NCBI RefSeq assembly: GCF_031085155.1
Contig: NZ_JAVHUL010000011.1
Span: 18,350 to 82,349 of the forward strand
Origin: Mesonia profundi
GTDB lineage: Bacteria; Bacteroidota; Bacteroidia; Flavobacteriales; Flavobacteriaceae
DNA: 64,000 nt
Direction of reading: 5' to 3'
The notes under the pieces were generated by a model. That model saw nothing but the letters and a program-made list of their open reading frames with translations. It was not told the DNA's origin and did not search any database. Both the position numbers and the translations under genes were made by a program. Below are positions 53,725 to 61,397 of the stretch, piece by piece. How positions within the stretch are numbered: position 1 is the first letter of the stretch; every line of letters starts with the position of its first letter.

Positions 53725-53766
53725 CATCCTCTTAGCAAATAATTCTGGGTTTTGTTAAGAAATAAT

Positions 53767-53804
53767 GCGAGGGTGGTGCCCCGAAGTGTCGGGAGATAGA
53801 CACG
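53767..53804 (+). other. tRNA-Leu-like 5' remnant
   Basis: GCGAGGGTGGTG matches the first 12 bases of the tRNA-Leu below at 10 of 12 positions, and GATAGACACG matches its D-arm end at 9 of 10. Between them the D loop is replaced by a hairpin (CCCGA, loop AGTG, TCGGG). Nothing resembling an anticodon arm follows. Most simply it is the decayed 5' part of a second tRNA-Leu. Confidence 0.5.
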
Positions 53805-53826
53805 TGAAAAATACCATATAATAAAT

Positions 53827-53908
53827 GCGGGCGTGGTGGAATTGGTAGACACGCTAGACTTAGGATCTAGTGCCGCGAGGTGTGAGAGTTCGAGTCTCTC
53901 CGCCCGTA
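53827..53908 (+). tRNA. tRNA-Leu (anticodon TAG)
   Basis: 82 nt. Acceptor GCGGGCG pairs with CGCCCGT (one G-U). The anticodon stem CTAGA/TCTAG encloses CTTAGGA with TAG, a class II variable arm TGCCGCGAGGTGT follows, and the T arm is GAGAG/CTCTC. CCA is not encoded. The last 12 bases of the gene are part of the 13-bp repeat that bounds the integrated element; the gene is kept intact by the integration. Confidence 0.95.
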
Positions 53909-53909
53909 C
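53897..53909. repeat. attL: 13-bp attachment repeat at the tRNA-Leu 3' end
   Basis: TCTCCGCCCGTAC, identical at 63830-63842 (attR). On this side it is the end of the T arm and the acceptor of tRNA-Leu, so integration rebuilds the gene. Start-to-start distance 9,933 bp. Confidence 0.85.
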
Positions 53910-53914
53910 AAAAT

Positions 53915-53957
53915 AAAAAGCTAACTATGTTATTATTAACTAGTTAGCTTTTTTTGT
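53915..53957. terminator. Element-borne terminator behind tRNA-Leu
   Basis: AAAAAGCTAACTA pairs with TAGTTAGCTTTTT around a 13-base loop. It can terminate the tRNA (plus) and ietS-like (minus) transcripts. It replaces the original terminator, which was displaced to 63846-63878. Confidence 0.75.
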
Positions 53958-53965
53958 TTTATACC

Positions 53966-53982
53966 TTGTACTATATTTGTAC
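53966..53982. promoter_or_regulatory. Putative integrase arm-type site near attL
   Basis: TTGTACTATATTTGTAC: two TTGTAC half-sites 11 bp apart. The motif recurs at 63683-63699 with 15 of 17 bases identical and in the same orientation. Confidence 0.5.
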
Positions 53983-54001
53983 GTTGTCTTAGAAAAACAT
54001 A

Positions 54002-56464
54002 TTACAATTCGATCTCAATTTCATTTTCTATTTTTATTTCTTCATAGATCTGAACATCATCATTTATTGCTTCAATAGAAACTGTAAAAGCATAAGGAAT
54101 CTCTTCTTTATTTACATCCCAACCTTTATGCCCTTGAACAGAAAAGCTTATTTCTTCAGATAATTCATAAGCCTTAATTATAACCCAGTCTTTTTGTAAA
54201 GAACTATTATTTCTACTCAAACCTTTAACACTTCCCCAGTCTTTATTTTCCCTTATTTTCCACTTAACAACTTGTTTTCCGTTTTCTTTTTCATAGTCTA
54301 CTTCTTCATCTTCAATTACCCTTAAAGCTCTTTTCCTAAATTTATCTAATGGCTCATCAAAATAAGAGGCTGTCCAGTCTAACCATGTTGATAAATAAGA
54401 TTTTGTCTTTTGTCTGGTTCTTCTGACTTTTGCAGTAAATGATAATGTAACTTCAATCAATATATCATATTCATTCGCTTGATTTCGTATGCTTTCAGGT
54501 ATTTTTAAAGAATATATATGCCCTTCCTCTGCTCGAATTTTTGATGTATTATAAAAAGTTACTCGTTGTTCTGTATTTCTAGTTACTCTTTCCAGTGAAG
54601 GAATTCCGTATCCAAAATGCTTGAGACTACTCGTAGTAGGATTAAAAAAATGTGCTTCTGGTAGACGAGCTCCTTGAGCAACTAATGCTCTAATCAAGTT
54701 GTTGTTTTCTTTTGGATAAAGCTCTTTCAGTTTTGCTACAATATTTGAAACTTTAGGAGTTGAAAATGAAGTACCACTAGTATCCTGTCCATATGCAGAA
54801 CCTCCATTTAAAGTTGACCTTACAAGTTCGATCGATGTCTCTTCTATTTCCCTTACTGAATTGACGCCATTTTTTGATCTTACAAATCCTCCACCAAATT
54901 CAACTACATCTGGTTTTATCATCCCCCATATTCCATTTCCAATTCTTGAAAATGCAGAAATATCATTCTCCTTTCCAAGGGAAACCCAATTATCATCCTC
55001 AAAACTTGAATGATTTATAGAACCTACAACTAAAGAGAAACAGCTTTGTCCAGGGTTAGCAATTCTGCAAAAAGCTTCATTTAAATAATTGGGGTATTCT
55101 AAACCTTCATTAATATAACTTCGTATTTTAGGTCTGTCTATATTTCCACTGGATATTATAAATATTTTATTTTTTTCATGTATTAATAAGTCTAGAGCGG
55201 CAGCCCAAGTAGACATATGCTTAATCCTAAATGGGAACTTTGAATTAATAGACATATTAAATAAATCACAATCCTCATTATCATTAACAATGTCAAACAT
55301 TAGCTCAGCAGGAAACTTATTTTTAAGCTGGTTATTATCATTTAAAACTCTCAAATTCCTGATTCTACAAGGTAATTGATATGGAGAAGACAGACCATTA
55401 ATTCCTAACGGATATATTATTGCGCCAGCAACTTTAGTACCGTGCCCTCCCTCAATAACTTTATCTGCTGTTGATTCATCATTATGAACATAACTTTTAG
55501 ACTTTGAACTGTCAATAGCTAAGCTCAAATATTTATGACCTTCCATTATCCCGCTGTCAATAACGCCAACTTCGGCAGATTCTTCACTTGGAGGTAATAT
55601 ATCTATATTTTTTTCATCAATTTCAAAACTTTCTCCAACTCTACCTTTAATAATATCAACTTCTGTTACTTCGAATACAAACGGATAATTAATTACCAAA
55701 TCCTTTAAGCCACTACCACTAATTTCTAATTCACAAGAAAAGCTATCCTCTAAATCAATAAAGCTACTGGTTCTACTACCATAAATTTTAATGAAATTAT
55801 CAAAATGAGTTTCTCTTTCCATCCATAAATCATCTCTTTCTATCTGCTTTTGGCGATATTTTTCAAGCCTCTTAATACCACCTTGTTTTGTGGGGTCAGG
55901 CTCTTTCCCTAATGGTTTATCAAAAGCTACACCTACTTCTACCTTATAAATATCTTTTTCATTAATATGAGGCCATTTATTATAAAGTTCTTCAGATAAA
56001 ATGTGCTTTGGCTTCCAATCTTTTCTCTCCCCAGTTATAATCTCCCATAATTTTGCAATTTTAGCAGTACCGTGACCCGAATGTACAAAACCATTAATCT
56101 TTTCCTCTAAAGCTCTTAAACCATCATTCGATGCTCCAACTATAAAGCCATCATCCTCCTCTGAAATGATCTCTATCCCAAATTTTTGTAAATCAAAACT
56201 AATATCGGATAATAAATCAGGGTCAGTTTGTAGAAATATAGGGATAATATCCTTATCCAACGGTGCGAGTTCTTGCTCCTCTCTCTCACTCAAGTTAAGC
56301 GTCCAAGATTCCCTTAGGTCAATAGTTCTTTTTGATAAATATGAACTGTGCTTTTTACGGTTTTTTTTATTCTCTTTAGTTCTTTCATTTTGACCACCAC
56401 CACCATGGAGCCTAGGATTACCTTGTATTTTTTGAACAAATTTTAAATGAGGAAGTCTATCCAT
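54002..56464 (-). CDS. ietS: Subtilisin-like (S8) protease, IetS-like
   Basis: 820 aa, much longer than a bare subtilase. Basic N-terminus (about 20-45), an N-terminal region of about 290 residues, then the S8 catalytic domain: Asp303 in V-I-D-S-G-I, His341 in G-G-H-G-T, oxyanion Asn441 in S-S-G-N and Ser566 in G-T-S-F-S-T-P. About 220 C-terminal residues follow, apparently beta-rich. No signal peptide, so it acts in the cytoplasm, unusual for a subtilase. It follows the AAA gene after 6 bases. An AAA ATPase plus cytoplasmic subtilase is the ietAS pair, first described as a plasmid-stability toxin-antitoxin-like unit on Agrobacterium Ti plasmids and later listed among phage-defence systems. 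The triad is complete, so it should be active. Confidence 0.85.
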   Translation of the reverse strand: MDRLPHLKFVQKIQGNPRLHGGGGQNERTKENKKNRKKHSSYLSKRTIDLRESWTLNLSEREEQELAPLDKDIIPIFLQTDPDLLSDISFDLQKFGIEIISEEDDGFIVGASNDGLRALEEKINGFVHSGHGTAKIAKLWEIITGERKDWKPKHILSEELYNKWPHINEKDIYKVEVGVAFDKPLGKEPDPTKQGGIKRLEKYRQKQIERDDLWMERETHFDNFIKIYGSRTSSFIDLEDSFSCELEISGSGLKDLVINYPFVFEVTEVDIIKGRVGESFEIDEKNIDILPPSEESAEVGVIDSGIMEGHKYLSLAIDSSKSKSYVHNDESTADKVIEGGHGTKVAGAIIYPLGINGLSSPYQLPCRIRNLRVLNDNNQLKNKFPAELMFDIVNDNEDCDLFNMSINSKFPFRIKHMSTWAAALDLLIHEKNKIFIISSGNIDRPKIRSYINEGLEYPNYLNEAFCRIANPGQSCFSLVVGSINHSSFEDDNWVSLGKENDISAFSRIGNGIWGMIKPDVVEFGGGFVRSKNGVNSVREIEETSIELVRSTLNGGSAYGQDTSGTSFSTPKVSNIVAKLKELYPKENNNLIRALVAQGARLPEAHFFNPTTSSLKHFGYGIPSLERVTRNTEQRVTFYNTSKIRAEEGHIYSLKIPESIRNQANEYDILIEVTLSFTAKVRRTRQKTKSYLSTWLDWTASYFDEPLDKFRKRALRVIEDEEVDYEKENGKQVVKWKIRENKDWGSVKGLSRNNSSLQKDWVIIKAYELSEEISFSVQGHKGWDVNKEEIPYAFTVSIEAINDDVQIYEEIKIENEIEIEL

Positions 56465-56470
56465 AAAATG

Positions 56471-57466
56471 TTATTTGTTTAAAGCTGAATTCTCAACTAG
56501 AGCTTTATTCAAATCATTAATGGATATTTCGCTATTTGAGTCTATTACAGATCTTTTAGCTGCATCATTGGCTATCTTTACGATTATAGCATATGAAAGT
56601 CCAACCATTTTATCTGCATAATCATTGATATTTATATCTCTACTCAGTTTAAGAGCTGAAAAGGATATTTTAAGTAAAGCAACTATTTCTTCCAAAGAAG
56701 GTCGAGGAAGCTCAATAAAATCATCAAACCTTCTAAACAAAGCATCATCTAAGCTATCTTCAAGATTAGTTGTAGCCACCAATAAACCCTCTCCATCATA
56801 TTCTTCTAATAATCCCAATAGAATATTTACTATTCTATGTATCTCGCCTGCATCATTTGAATTGACATTTCTCTTCTTTCCTATAATATCGAACTCATCT
56901 AACAGTAAAACACAAGGGTAGTTTCGAATACTATCAAACAATTTTTGCAAGTTAGAAGCTGATTCTCCTAAATAAGAAGAGATAATTGAATCAAAACGGA
57001 CTTTATAAAAAGGCAAACCTAAATCCCAAGCAATTTTTTCTGCGGTCATACTTTTTCCACAACCAGAAGCGCCATATAATAAAATTTTTTTTCGCGGTTT
57101 TAATCCATGATGTGCTAATCTCTCTTTAGCTAGGTATTCTTTTTCAATTCTTAATATTTTACTTTTTACAGTAGATGAAAGAACCATTTCCCGCCTTAAG
57201 TTTTCATGCTCGATATGATTAGCTAATGGAAGTTTATATCTCCTATCAGCAGGAATTTTAAAATCTGCTTCTTTTGTTAGTTTAAAGGGTGTGCTATATT
57301 CATATTTAGAAAGATTATTTTCCAAAATTAAACCTAATTTTCTTGCTAATTTTGAATGTCCCTTTTTTTCCTCTTCTTCTATGATGCTATAAGCAATTCT
57401 AACTAAAGGTGCTTTTTTGTCTCCTTCAATCGATTTAAATAATCTTGTTAGCAGTGCTTGGTTCAT
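56471..57466 (-). CDS. ietA: AAA+ ATPase, IetA-like
   Basis: 331 aa. N-terminal helical domain (1-80), then AAA+ with Walker A G-A-S-G-C-G-K-S (132-139), Walker B L-L-L-D-E-F-D (187-193), sensor 1 A-T-T-N (231-234) and arginine fingers R-R-F-D at 245-248. The nearest look-alikes are spastin/katanin- or FtsH-like AAA domains that remodel proteins. It would control or feed the protease encoded next. A minus-strand TAACTTTG box at 57482-57489 fits its -7 element. First gene of the two-gene cargo operon, preceded by a long gap. Confidence 0.82.
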   Translation of the reverse strand: MNQALLTRLFKSIEGDKKAPLVRIAYSIIEEEEKKGHSKLARKLGLILENNLSKYEYSTPFKLTKEADFKIPADRRYKLPLANHIEHENLRREMVLSSTVKSKILRIEKEYLAKERLAHHGLKPRKKILLYGASGCGKSMTAEKIAWDLGLPFYKVRFDSIISSYLGESASNLQKLFDSIRNYPCVLLLDEFDIIGKKRNVNSNDAGEIHRIVNILLGLLEEYDGEGLLVATTNLEDSLDDALFRRFDDFIELPRPSLEEIVALLKISFSALKLSRDININDYADKMVGLSYAIIVKIANDAAKRSVIDSNSEISINDLNKALVENSALNK

Positions 57467-57489
57467 TAGTATTTTTTTTTACAAAGTTA

Positions 57490-58049
57490 TTAAATTAGAG
57501 AAAGAAATTAGTTTTTTTTTCCCTTTCCTTGATTATGAACAATAATTAATAAAAGGTATTAGGTAAAACTGGTTCTAAGAAACCTTAAAAATGAATGTAT
57601 TTCAATCTTCTACAAAAAAATTGAATAAAAATCACCTTATGAAAAACTTGACAAGTTTAAGTTTGAAAAATTAATTCAAGTCTACATAGATTTAAGCAAT
57701 TAAAGCATGCTGTTAAGTATTTCAAGCACGTCTAAGCTACTCATATAGTATAAGCCGTTAAGGGTGTTGCTCTGCAATTTATTATTATACCATCGCAATG
57801 ATTGACGCTTAATTTAATCGATGTTTAGTGGGATTGCTCAATAAAACTTTTAGTTACTTTGCCGACTTTTATAAGCTGTTGCAATATGTTGCGCGCAGCA
57901 ATGTTGATTTATTCTACACGGTTTTGAAATCTTGTTATAGATTAAAGTTATAACATTACGAATTTGTATAGATTTTTCTTATTTAGTTCTATTGTTATTA
58001 CTTGCAGTTGCTGCTAAAAACATAAATACTGTCAATTATATAACAAACA
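57490..58049. other. Long gap without recognised genes inside the element
   Basis: About 560 bases, AT-rich, without a gene-like ORF on either strand. It contains some small inverted motifs (TTGC, GCGC, A, GCAA near 57890) but no convincing RNA gene. It separates the replication-type genes from the ietAS-like cargo and could hold regulatory or RNA functions that I cannot identify. Confidence 0.4.
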
Positions 58050-58050
58050 A

Positions 58051-58084
58051 AAAAAGGAGCGTATCCAATTAAGGTCGCTCCTTT
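58051..58084 (-). terminator. Terminator of the small-ORF transcript
   Basis: AAAGGAGCG pairs perfectly with CGCTCCTTT around a 14-base loop; on the minus strand it is followed by TTTTTTTG. Ends the transcript that includes the two small ORFs. Confidence 0.75.
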
Positions 58085-58105
58085 AATTTAACAAATAAGC
58101 AAGGT

Positions 58106-58249
58106 TTATTTTTTGCTCATCATAATGGTTAAAGTACAATCATCTACAACGATGTTATTTTTTACTTTCCATCCTTCTTTGAGATGCTTATTAATTTCTT
58201 TCTCAATATCGATGATACTGTTCTTTTGAATAATCTTTATTTCTTTCAT
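58106..58249 (-). CDS. Small protein, second of a coupled pair (DUF1737/DUF4177-like shape)
   Basis: 47 aa. The core I-E-K-E-I-N-K-H-L-K-E-G-W-K-V followed by two short beta strands (N-N-I-V-V-D-D, T-L-T-I-M-M) has the helix-then-GW-strand layout of DUF1737 and DUF4177 proteins. Its ATG overlaps the stop of the upstream small gene (TAATG), so the two are translated together. Function unknown. Confidence 0.6.
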   Translation of the reverse strand: MKEIKIIQKNSIIDIEKEINKHLKEGWKVKNNIVVDDCTLTIMMSKK

Positions 58250-58407
58250 TATAGATTTAATTTTACTCCAATTTGGAATTCATTATACTCGTTTTTTGTT
58301 ACTTCCGTAATAGCTTCATAGCTTTTATTAAAGTGGTTTACAATTTTTTTTTCTAGTATTGCTCTACTGCTAGATGTCAATATTTTGTATTCAGGTGCTA
58401 AGGTCAT
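58249..58407 (-). CDS. Small protein, first of a coupled pair
   Basis: 52 aa. It begins E-Y-K-I-L-T-S-S-S-R-A-I-L-E-K-K-I-V-N-H-F and ends in a strand F-Q-I-G-V-K-L, again a beta-alpha-beta layout like the next gene, without the GW. Start codon ATG at 58407 lies just beyond the stop of the 252-aa gene at 58410, so the three genes probably form one transcript. Not recognised further. Confidence 0.55.
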   Translation of the reverse strand: MTLAPEYKILTSSSRAILEKKIVNHFNKSYEAITEVTKNEYNEFQIGVKLNL

Positions 58408-58409
58408 AA

Positions 58410-59132
58410 TTATTGGATTGTTAGTATTTTGTTATAGTTAAAATTCACTTCGTTTAAATCTCTTGTTAGACCTTGCTTTCCCGTTTGATGTCCGTGAAAG
58501 AGATTACTTTCATCATACAAATAATGCTTAATCGGAGTATAAACATCTTTATACGCCAAATCCATTTTCTTACCAAGCTTGACAAATTGTTTAATATCGT
58601 TCATCATTTCAAGCTGCTTGTCATTGCTTGCATAGGTTGTAAATAATTCAGTATCTAAATTCACTTCAATGTTTCCATTTTTAAAGACTAACAAATCTAC
58701 TGGTTTGAACGATACTTTTTTTGGTGCATCATCTAAATACTCTTTTAAGCTTGGATTCCTTGAAGCGTTATTTTTGCAGTACTGATAAAACTTAGTATTG
58801 TAAGCGTAAAACTCACGTTGGCTAAATGCTCGGGCGTTGTAAATTTCTTCTAGCTTTTCTAGTTCTGTTACGTCAAACTCTAACATCTCAATATACTTTT
58901 CATAAGAAAGCATTTTAACGAAACCTTCTTTTTGTTGATTATGAGCTTTGCGATGATGATTGTGAAATTCATCTAAGAAATTACCTTGAATTAAATCCTT
59001 GGGCTCACACTTAACTTTTAATTTGCTAAGTTCATTTTGAGCATCTATTAAAATATTTCCGACTTCTAATATTCCGTCTTCCTCTCTCTTATGTTCTGAT
59101 TGGTTAAACTCTAATTTTTTTTTAATTGACAT
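58410..59132 (-). CDS. Unrecognised element protein next to the iteron-like repeats
   Basis: 240 aa from the ATG at 59132 (12 more residues if 59168 is used). It is highly charged and helical, without motifs I recognise, and contains N-H-H-R-K-A-H-N-Q-Q and a C-terminal H-Y-L-Y-D-E-S-N-L-F-H-G-H-Q. It is the first gene after the origin-like repeat cluster, so replication initiation or regulation is possible, but this is inference from position alone. Confidence 0.6.
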   Translation of the reverse strand: MSIKKKLEFNQSEHKREEDGILEVGNILIDAQNELSKLKVKCEPKDLIQGNFLDEFHNHHRKAHNQQKEGFVKMLSYEKYIEMLEFDVTELEKLEEIYNARAFSQREFYAYNTKFYQYCKNNASRNPSLKEYLDDAPKKVSFKPVDLLVFKNGNIEVNLDTELFTTYASNDKQLEMMNDIKQFVKLGKKMDLAYKDVYTPIKHYLYDESNLFHGHQTGKQGLTRDLNEVNFNYNKILTIQ

Positions 59133-59286
59133 TTGTGTGATTTTTAGGAGCTGCAATGTTATATTCAATTGCCGCTCAATTATTTTATTAATTGTTTAAT
59201 TCTGATTTAAGGACATATTTATTCTGAATAATAACTAAGGAGCATTATTCCATTTATAATATTTCATTCTTTTAATTTTTTAGCTT

Positions 59287-59468
59287 GTAGGGCAAGTAGG
59301 ACAGTTTCGCATATACTTTATATATATATATATTTTTACATGTGTATATTTTTAAAATTGTCCTACTTAACCTACGTTTTTGTAGGACGTGTAGGACAGT
59401 TCTCAACTTTCTTTTTAAAATTGTACGCCTTTTTTAAATCTTTCTGAAAATTGTCCTACTTGTCCTAC
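59287..59468. repeat. Four pairs of 9-bp iteron-like repeats around a TA-rich tract (putative origin)
   Basis: The unit GTAGGACAA/G occurs as head-to-tail pairs in alternating orientation: 59287-59304 plus, 59358-59375 minus (second unit degenerate), 59382-59399 plus, 59451-59468 minus (both perfect). Spacings are 53, 6 and 51 bp, so the arrangement is nearly symmetric. A run of TA repeats (59318-59334) sits between the first two pairs. Paired iterons next to an AT-rich unwinding region, beside a primase-helicase gene, is the classical layout of a replication origin. It may also act as operator for the 252-aa gene. Confidence 0.65.
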
Positions 59469-59533
59469 TTGTTTAAGTTTGCTGAATTTGATGTCAAACT
59501 AGAAGTTTTGCTTTAAAAGCATTAGTTTTAAAC

Positions 59534-61006
59534 TTAGTTTTTGAGTTTCTTAAAAGCTACTTTCGCAACGCCTGCGCTTACTCTGGTATCAACTTCATAG
59601 CCTTTAAAATTAGCCCAAATTTGAATCCATCCACTAACCACACGACTCCTAACTCTATCATCTGGATTGTTAATTTCCTCTCTAAGTTCGTTGGCTATAT
59701 CTTTCAATAAATAGTACGTACCAAGTTCTTTGTAATCAGATTCCATTAGCTCAACAAAAGTTTTATTGGTTTCGTTTTCGAGCTTCTGCACGCTTAATTC
59801 GGGACTATTATATTCAACTAAACCTTTCTTAAAATACTGCTGTAAACAGTAAATCATAAATGAGTAGAAGCGTTGATATTCCTTATCGTTCCATTCCAAA
59901 AAGAACAAGTTTCCAAAGTGCTTTTCAGGCTTGTTAGTGCTGCTGAAATGATTATTCAATAGTACTAGATGTTTTCTATCGCTGAAGCTGCCTCCGGTGT
60001 CTGATAACGTGTAATTTGTTGTAACTGCTATCTTTGGACTGTCTTCAAAGTTTAATATTTCTTTAAGTTGATGCTTTCGCTCTATGGTCATTTTATCAGT
60101 AATTACTGCAAATAAATCTTCAAAACTGAAGTTCTGTTGAACGTCCTGTAATACGAACAAAACCGTTTCTATATCAATGGACTGATAGACAAATTTATCC
60201 CTCGCTAAATCTAAGTTTTTGCCATTTTGTTCTACCACGTTTAGAAGCTGTTCCATTCCTTTTATAATTATACCCTTACCACTTCTTCCGTTTGCGGTGT
60301 TGGTTGCCTGACTTGAAATATCGCTCAATATTACTACCTTGGCTAAACCTGGGTTCTTATGACGGTGCAGCATATAACCTATTGAAGTTATTACGTTCTT
60401 AAAATGCTTTTTCTCATTAGTAGATAGCTTTAGAAATTCATAAAACTGGCTTTCCTTAAAGTCTTTTCGATGCTTAAAATCTTGCTTAATAATCTGACCT
60501 TCAAGAATATATTGGTTAGGAATTATTTTACTTAGGCTTGAGTAGCTGTAAGACTTGGAGTTATCTTTATCAACAACGACAAATACATTCTTAAAAAATA
60601 CTATCGCTGAATTTTTGCTGTCCTTATACCTTGTGGCTTCAATCTCTGGCAAGCTGCCTAAAATTGCTTTCTTTATCATTAGTAAGGTTTCTCCTTCCTT
60701 AATGAAACAACTGGTAAGATTATCGTTTTTCTGCTCTTCAATATACTTTAGAACGTAATTAAAAACTTCTTGCGGACTGTAAACTTTAGCAATGTTATTT
60801 TCAAATTTTACAGCCAACCATTTTCCAGAATAATGAATGATTCGAAAACCATTCAGTTCTAAAAATTTTTTAAGTTTTGCGATGTCAGTTACAAAGTTTC
60901 CTCTATCGTTACGGCGCCAAAATTCAAGTGATTTAAATTTTGTATATTTACGAACGGATTTTATTTCCGAAGCTGGTTTAGAGCTATGGGTTTTCTTTTT
61001 ACTCAT
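59534..61006 (-). CDS. SF3-type primase-helicase (DUF5906-like)
   Basis: 490 aa. The C-terminal half is a P4/SF3-like helicase: Walker A N-G-R-S-G-K-G (239-245), Walker B V-L-F-V-L-Q-D-V (282-289) and motif C K-I-A-V-T-T-N-Y. The N-terminal 200 residues hold the usual D5-like/DUF5906 region but no recognisable primase catalytic triad, so priming activity is uncertain. Such proteins drive replication of satellites, plasmids and integrative elements. Lies between the HTH gene (8 bases) and the origin-like repeats. Confidence 0.8.
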   Translation of the reverse strand: MSKKKTHSSKPASEIKSVRKYTKFKSLEFWRRNDRGNFVTDIAKLKKFLELNGFRIIHYSGKWLAVKFENNIAKVYSPQEVFNYVLKYIEEQKNDNLTSCFIKEGETLLMIKKAILGSLPEIEATRYKDSKNSAIVFFKNVFVVVDKDNSKSYSYSSLSKIIPNQYILEGQIIKQDFKHRKDFKESQFYEFLKLSTNEKKHFKNVITSIGYMLHRHKNPGLAKVVILSDISSQATNTANGRSGKGIIIKGMEQLLNVVEQNGKNLDLARDKFVYQSIDIETVLFVLQDVQQNFSFEDLFAVITDKMTIERKHQLKEILNFEDSPKIAVTTNYTLSDTGGSFSDRKHLVLLNNHFSSTNKPEKHFGNLFFLEWNDKEYQRFYSFMIYCLQQYFKKGLVEYNSPELSVQKLENETNKTFVELMESDYKELGTYYLLKDIANELREEINNPDDRVRSRVVSGWIQIWANFKGYEVDTRVSAGVAKVAFKKLKN

Positions 61007-61014
61007 AGCTTTTT

Positions 61015-61284
61015 TTATTTATTTAGTTGCACGATTGCAGCTTCTACTTCCTCGCGCTTATAATAGACACGTCCGCCAATTTGATACGCTTGTATAATAC
61101 CTTTCTTTGTCCAATTATGAACGCTTGAAACGTCGATTTGTAGCATCTCAGAAACATCGTGTCTGGAAAGATAAACGGATTGTTGTTTGGGTCTGAAATT
61201 GCTTTTAATTTCTTGCAGTTCGTTCCTTAGTGCCTTTAACTCGTTTGTAAGGCTGTCGGGTAATGTAAATTGAATTGTTTGCAT
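61015..61284 (-). CDS. HTH_17-type excisionase/AlpA-like DNA-binding protein
   Basis: 89 aa. After an N-terminal coiled region, the C-terminal half is a MerR-like winged helix: Y-L-S-R-H-D-V-S-E-M-L-Q-I-D-V-S-S-V-H-N-W then G-x-I-x-A-Y-Q-I-G-G-R-V-Y-Y-K-R-E-E-V. Such proteins act as excisionase or as activator of the element's replication genes. 8 bases before the primase-helicase gene. Confidence 0.85.
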   Translation of the reverse strand: MQTIQFTLPDSLTNELKALRNELQEIKSNFRPKQQSVYLSRHDVSEMLQIDVSSVHNWTKKGIIQAYQIGGRVYYKREEVEAAIVQLNK

Positions 61285-61303
61285 AACTTATTGTTTTTAA
61301 ATG

Positions 61304-61336
61304 TTATACTGCAAATCTCAATTTTCATTATACTGC
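61304..61336. promoter_or_regulatory. Direct repeats upstream of the HTH gene
   Basis: TTATACTGC at 61304-61312 and 61328-61336, 24 bp apart. Candidate autoregulatory or excisionase sites; no further support. Confidence 0.35.
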
Positions 61337-61397
61337 GATAAAAGTGGTTGAAAATGTGTTTTATGTGTTTTTTCTGTTTTTTTAAACTTTATTCAAG

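Noticed and set aside
53821..53909. Possibility that tRNA-Leu was destroyed by the insertion
   Set aside because: All arms including the 3' acceptor are intact because the repeat restores the gene end.
57885..57910. Small GC palindrome TTGC GCGC A GCAA in the element gap considered as an oriT or RNA hairpin
   Set aside because: Too short and without a relaxase gene or further structure.
59318..59350. TA-repeat tract considered as a CRISPR or satellite array
   Set aside because: Simple dinucleotide repeats only, without spacers; it is better explained as the AT-rich part of the origin-like cluster.
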